From positions 2,749,261-2,813,260 of the forward strand of contig NZ_KB976986.1 in the NCBI RefSeq assembly GCF_000399665.1: a stretch of 64,000 nucleotides of DNA. Direction: 5' to 3'. Made by a program: the position numbers and the translations under genes. The DNA is from Acinetobacter calcoaceticus ANC 3811 (GTDB lineage: Bacteria; Pseudomonadota; Gammaproteobacteria; Pseudomonadales; Moraxellaceae). This document shows, piece after piece, positions 61,053-64,000 of this stretch (its first letter is position 1; the number at the start of each line of letters is the position of its first letter). The notes beneath the pieces were generated by a model, which was not told the origin of the DNA, searched no databases, and saw only the letters and a list, made by a program, of their open reading frames with translations.

Positions 61053-61442
61053 TTTCAGACAAAAAAAAGCTCAGTTATATAGGGATAACTGAGCATAAAA
61101 AAGGATGGGTATATACCGCATCCAGAGGGTTTGGATATCTCTGCAACGAAAGATAATTTGCAAAAAAAGCATGTCTTTCGTAGTGGTCGCTATTATGTGG
61201 TAAGTGATCAAATGAGAGAAATATCTTATTTCTCTAAAAAAAGCATGAAAAGTGTAGGGAATTTACGATTTTTCTTTTAAAAGTTAAAATTATATTAATA
61301 TTTTTACTCGGCTTTTTTAATATTTATATTTCAATCTCTTTTTATAAACTATTTATAAATCATATAGAAAAACTTTAAGTAAGAAAAAAATGGCATATTT
61401 TCATCAGTTTTTTCAAAATATGCCATAGTTTTTTTAACCGCT
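61053..61442. other. Intergenic region with convergent terminator and structured sequence
   Basis: About 390 bp between tsaC and the EamA gene. It holds a hairpin terminator at 61061-61094. The remaining part (about 61100-61250) shows short palindromes (GGTATATACC at 61108-61117, TCCA...TGGA at 61121-61135) and two A-run-GCATG copies near 61162 and 61236. It might encode a minus-strand small RNA; unproven. Confidence 0.4.
61061..61094 (-). terminator. Intrinsic terminator (minus strand)
   Basis: GCTCAGTTAT (61069-61078) / ATAACTGAGC (61085-61094), perfect 10-bp stem with a 6-base loop; on the minus strand it is followed by eight T (61061-61068). It can stop transcripts entering from the right. 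Confidence 0.8.
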
Positions 61443-62363
61443 TTAGTTTTGTTCTTGTATGAGTTCACTCTTTTTAGAGCTCACCTTCTTTTGAGCCATA
61501 ACGATACCAGTTAAAATTATTATGCCGCCTAGTGTGTGATAAATGGTCCACTGTTCAGACAACCAAACACTCGCAATAATTGCAGTAAACACAGGTACCA
61601 GATTCATGAAAATACTTGTTCTATTCGGGCCAAGTTGCTGAACAGCTAACATCCAAACTAACGGCGCAATGAGTGAAGCAAATACGCCTGCATAAATAGC
61701 ACTTGGCGCATTTTGTGCATTTAAAGCATCTAGCCCGAACCAAAAAATTAAAGGCAGATGAAACACAACAGAAAAACCAATCTGGACATATAAGCTCGTC
61801 ATGATTGGGAGAGGCAACTGCCATTTTTTAAGGAAAACCCCATAAAATGCATAGAAGAACACAGCAATAATCATTAATGCATCGCCAAGATGTCCACCAC
61901 CATTTAATAAGTGGCTAATATTTCCTTGGGACATGACATATAGCAAACCTGCGAAAGATAAAATACTGCCAAAAACTGCATATCGATTAGGTACATCTTT
62001 CAAAATGGCAAGCGAAACAAAAATCGTAAAGATAGGGATAAATGCATTCACAATTCCCATATTGGTTGCACTAGTATAGTGGGCAGCTGTATAAGCAAGT
62101 CCTTGATAAAGCACCATTCCAAATGCACTTAAAATTGCAAGCTTAGGCAGATATGGTTTGATTAGATATCGCTGTTTCCAAACGGGTAACAACATAAATG
62201 GGGTTAAAATAATAAATGCGATTAACCAACGGTAAAAACTGATACTTACCGGAGAGATATAATCCGAGACATAGCGGGTGACTACAATATTCAAAGACCA
62301 AATCAGTACTGCCAAAATGGGAAATATAAATGCCCATTTGTGATATTTCATGACCTGACTCAT
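61443..62363 (-). CDS. EamA/DMT family transporter
   Basis: A 306-residue ten-helix drug/metabolite transporter with two EamA repeats. Typical segments are AVLIWSLNIVVTRYVSDYISPVSISFYRW in repeat one and AVQQLGPNRTSIFMNLVPVFTAIIASVWLSEQWT in repeat two. Basic residues (KKVSSKKSELIQEQN) form the tail. Substrates (amino acids, nucleosides, metabolites) cannot be predicted. It is transcribed leftward, downstream of the TetR gene by about 110 bp. Confidence 0.9.
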   Translation of the reverse strand: MSQVMKYHKWAFIFPILAVLIWSLNIVVTRYVSDYISPVSISFYRWLIAFIILTPFMLLPVWKQRYLIKPYLPKLAILSAFGMVLYQGLAYTAAHYTSATNMGIVNAFIPIFTIFVSLAILKDVPNRYAVFGSILSFAGLLYVMSQGNISHLLNGGGHLGDALMIIAVFFYAFYGVFLKKWQLPLPIMTSLYVQIGFSVVFHLPLIFWFGLDALNAQNAPSAIYAGVFASLIAPLVWMLAVQQLGPNRTSIFMNLVPVFTAIIASVWLSEQWTIYHTLGGIIILTGIVMAQKKVSSKKSELIQEQN

Positions 62364-62474
62364 AGTAATACACCATCTACAAAAGAGATTTTATTTTGAA
62401 GAATGTCTTAATAAATTGAAATATCGTATTTCCGACATTGATATTGAACTTAGGACATCATCTTTTTCTAGAAT

Positions 62475-63119
62475 CTAAAATAATGTCCAAGCTTTCACGG
62501 CATGACCTACGACTTTATGTAATTGCTCGCTACTCGCACCATCTCTCGCTTGAATAGTCAGCCCTTGAATGACAGTGGTATAAAAATCAGTCATTTCCTG
62601 TAAAGGTGCATGAGAAGATAAATCACCCTCCTCTACACCTTGCTGAAGGCGTTTTAATAATTTTTCTTTTGTCTTTATGCGCTTATCTAATAGGTTTTGC
62701 TGTACATCTTGAGTTGCATCAGAGCAATTCATAGCAGCAACAACCACCATACAACCTGCTGGCTTATTCGGCTGAACCAATCTTTTAACAATGTCATAAA
62801 GATATAACTCAACAGCAATTTTTGCAGTTTTTGCTTCTACAAATATTGTGTCAATCGGACATCCTTCATGAGCTAAATAGTAATCAACACTTCTATAAAA
62901 CAGTCCTTCTTTGTCGCCAAAAGTACTGTACAAGCTTGGTGCCGTAATTTCCAAAGCCTGGGTTAAATCACTAATAGAGGTTGCTTCATAGCCATGCTCC
63001 CAAAAGAGCAACATTGCTTTTTGCAAAACCTGTTGTTCGTCAAAGCATTTAGGGCGTCCACGCTTTTTTTTCAGCGCGTCTTCTGCAACAGCTAAATTCA
63101 TTTCATGCCTATTTGTCAT
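62475..63119 (-). CDS. TetR/AcrR family transcriptional regulator
   Basis: A TetR-type repressor of about 214 residues from ATG 63117-63119. The start KKKRGRPKCFDEQQVLQKAMLLFWEHGYEATSISDLTQALEITAPSLYSTFGDKEGLF is the AcrR-type HTH; a long upstream extension rich in Ile and Thr is unlikely to be translated. An ATG at 63101 is a second option. It is divergent from the MFS gene, so likely its repressor; the EamA gene downstream may be co-controlled. Confidence 0.9.
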   Translation of the reverse strand: MTNRHEMNLAVAEDALKKKRGRPKCFDEQQVLQKAMLLFWEHGYEATSISDLTQALEITAPSLYSTFGDKEGLFYRSVDYYLAHEGCPIDTIFVEAKTAKIAVELYLYDIVKRLVQPNKPAGCMVVVAAMNCSDATQDVQQNLLDKRIKTKEKLLKRLQQGVEEGDLSSHAPLQEMTDFYTTVIQGLTIQARDGASSEQLHKVVGHAVKAWTLF

Positions 63120-63160
63120 AAAGATCACATCTATTTTTATAACAATCGTTATTAAATTAA

Positions 63161-63189
63161 TTGACGTTCGATTTATTATCAACTATTTT
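63161..63189 (+). promoter_or_regulatory. Promoter for the MFS gene in the TetR-MFS divergent region
   Basis: TTGACG (63161-63166), 17-bp spacer, TATTTT (63184-63189), 74 bp before the MFS ATG. Nearby AATCGTTA occurs as imperfect repeats (about 63144 and 63203), possible TetR half-sites. Confidence 0.5.
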
Positions 63190-63263
63190 ATTTTCATAAT
63201 GATCGTTAGTTAATTAAAAAATTGCCTTTCTTCACTTCAAATTTAGCCAAGTCAGGATTTCTT

Positions 63264-64000
63264 ATGGACCAATCTTCTATCTCTAAAGCGCGACCCACGA
63301 CCTCCCCTCAAGGAAGTTGGTTTGCCATTTTGGCCGTTGCGATTGCAGCGTTTGCATTAGTAACAAGTGAATTTTTACCTGTTGGTGTTTTAAATAGTGT
63401 TGCAACAGATTTAAATATTTCTGTAGGTACAGCAGGTCTTATTATTACTGTACCCGGCATTATGGCGGCAATTGCCGCTCCTCTATTACCTGTTTCTGTG
63501 AAACAACTTGATCGGCGTTATGTACTTATCTTACTGACAGCCATTATGGTTATTGCTAATACCATTACTGCTTTCGCTGAAAATTTCCATATTTTATTGC
63601 TCAGTCGTTTAATTTTAGGAATTTCGATTGGGGGGTTCTGGGCAACAGCGATTGCTTTAAGTGGGAAATTAGCTCCCTCACATCTTCCTATCGCTAAAGC
63701 AACCGCTGTAGTGATGGCAGGTGTAACTTTTGCGACAGTTTTAGGGGTTCCTATTGGAACATGGTTAAGTGAATTTTATGGCTGGCGCAGTGCTTTTGGA
63801 ATTACAGCAGGAATTGGCGTAATTGTTTTAATCTTACAATTAATCTTTTTACCTAAACTTATTCCAGACTCGCCAATCCATATGAGGGACTTACCAGCAT
63901 TATTACGTACGCCAAAAGCACGTAGTGGTATGTTGATTGTTTTACTGATCGGACTTGCTCATTTTTGTGCATATAGCTATTTAGCACCTTTCTTCAAAAA
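63264..64000 (+). CDS. MFS efflux transporter, DHA1 (AraJ/sugar-efflux type), N-terminal part
   Basis: About 245 N-terminal codons, cut by the right edge. It starts MDQSSISKARP after a short upstream region. Helix 1 has AFALVTSEFLPVGVLNSVATDLNIS, a signature of DHA1 arabinose/purine/sugar-efflux proteins (AraJ, YdhP, NepI); motif-A-like VKQLDRRYV and the helix 4-5 RLILGISIGGFWATA follow. Divergent TetR gene likely represses it. Substrate unknown. Confidence 0.85.
   Translation, partial: MDQSSISKARPTTSPQGSWFAILAVAIAAFALVTSEFLPVGVLNSVATDLNISVGTAGLIITVPGIMAAIAAPLLPVSVKQLDRRYVLILLTAIMVIANTITAFAENFHILLLSRLILGISIGGFWATAIALSGKLAPSHLPIAKATAVVMAGVTFATVLGVPIGTWLSEFYGWRSAFGITAGIGVIVLILQLIFLPKLIPDSPIHMRDLPALLRTPKARSGMLIVLLIGLAHFCAYSYLAPFFK

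Overview
The window is chromosomal DNA from an Acinetobacter, most likely a member of the A. calcoaceticus-baumannii complex. The evidence is low-GC gammaproteobacterial sequence, an OprD/Occ porin close to what I recall of OccAB1, ParC with A. baumannii numbering (Ser84/Glu88), comM of the kind used as the AbaR island target, and a 16S-tRNA-Ile-tRNA-Ala-23S-5S operon. No insertion sequence, prophage, integrase or CRISPR array is visible. I cannot fix the species from the sequence alone.

Layout. 1-7.2 kb is core: the start of a ctpA-type protease, gpmI, the LPS-export permeases lptG/lptF, then divergent pepA-holC, a coiled-coil hypothetical gene and a 72-codon gene behind three inverted repeats. 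7.2-10.8 kb is a minus-strand nrdR-ribD-orphan adenine methylase-ribE cluster. 10.9-12.7 kb is glnK-amtB with a possible sigma-54 promoter. 12.9-14.8 kb carries ubiK and an uninterrupted comM. 14.8-21.8 kb is accessory-looking metabolism: an FMN reductase bracketed by a duplicated terminator segment, a MocR-type regulator facing a class II aldolase and a DapA-like lyase, and two divergent porins separated by almost 1 kb of very AT-rich DNA. 21.9-32 kb is mostly housekeeping (ppa, MAPEG, fadD, parC, an MFS carrier, a TRIC-type channel, ychJ, a TerC-CBS protein).

32-46.6 kb holds a LOG-family hydrolase, a DHA2 efflux pump, a GH25 lysozyme abutting dinB, ridA, a DUF2726 protein, ygiQ, a phytase-like lipoprotein, a MerR regulator facing a DUF2938-flavodoxin-DUF2798 cluster through a typical MerR promoter, a candidate small RNA, a lytic transglycosylase, cysK and an AAC(2')-like acetyltransferase. 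46.7-52.5 kb is a complete rRNA operon on the minus strand with two promoters and visible processing stems. 52.6-58 kb has a TetR/MpaB-oxygenase pair and an apparent copper-acquisition cluster (Met-rich one-helix protein, CxxxM TonB receptor, His-rich DUF2946 protein) downstream of def. 58-61 kb is lysM-dprA-tsaC, and the window ends with an EamA exporter and a TetR/MFS divergent pair cut by the right edge.

The most interesting items are the copper cluster, the duplicated comM-terminator segment that also supplies the C-terminus of the MocR protein, the MerR operator cluster, the candidate small RNA near 44 kb, and the AAC(2')-like gene. None amounts to a clearly new defence or mobile system. 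Promoter, operator and RNA calls come from reading by eye and are marked with lower confidence.
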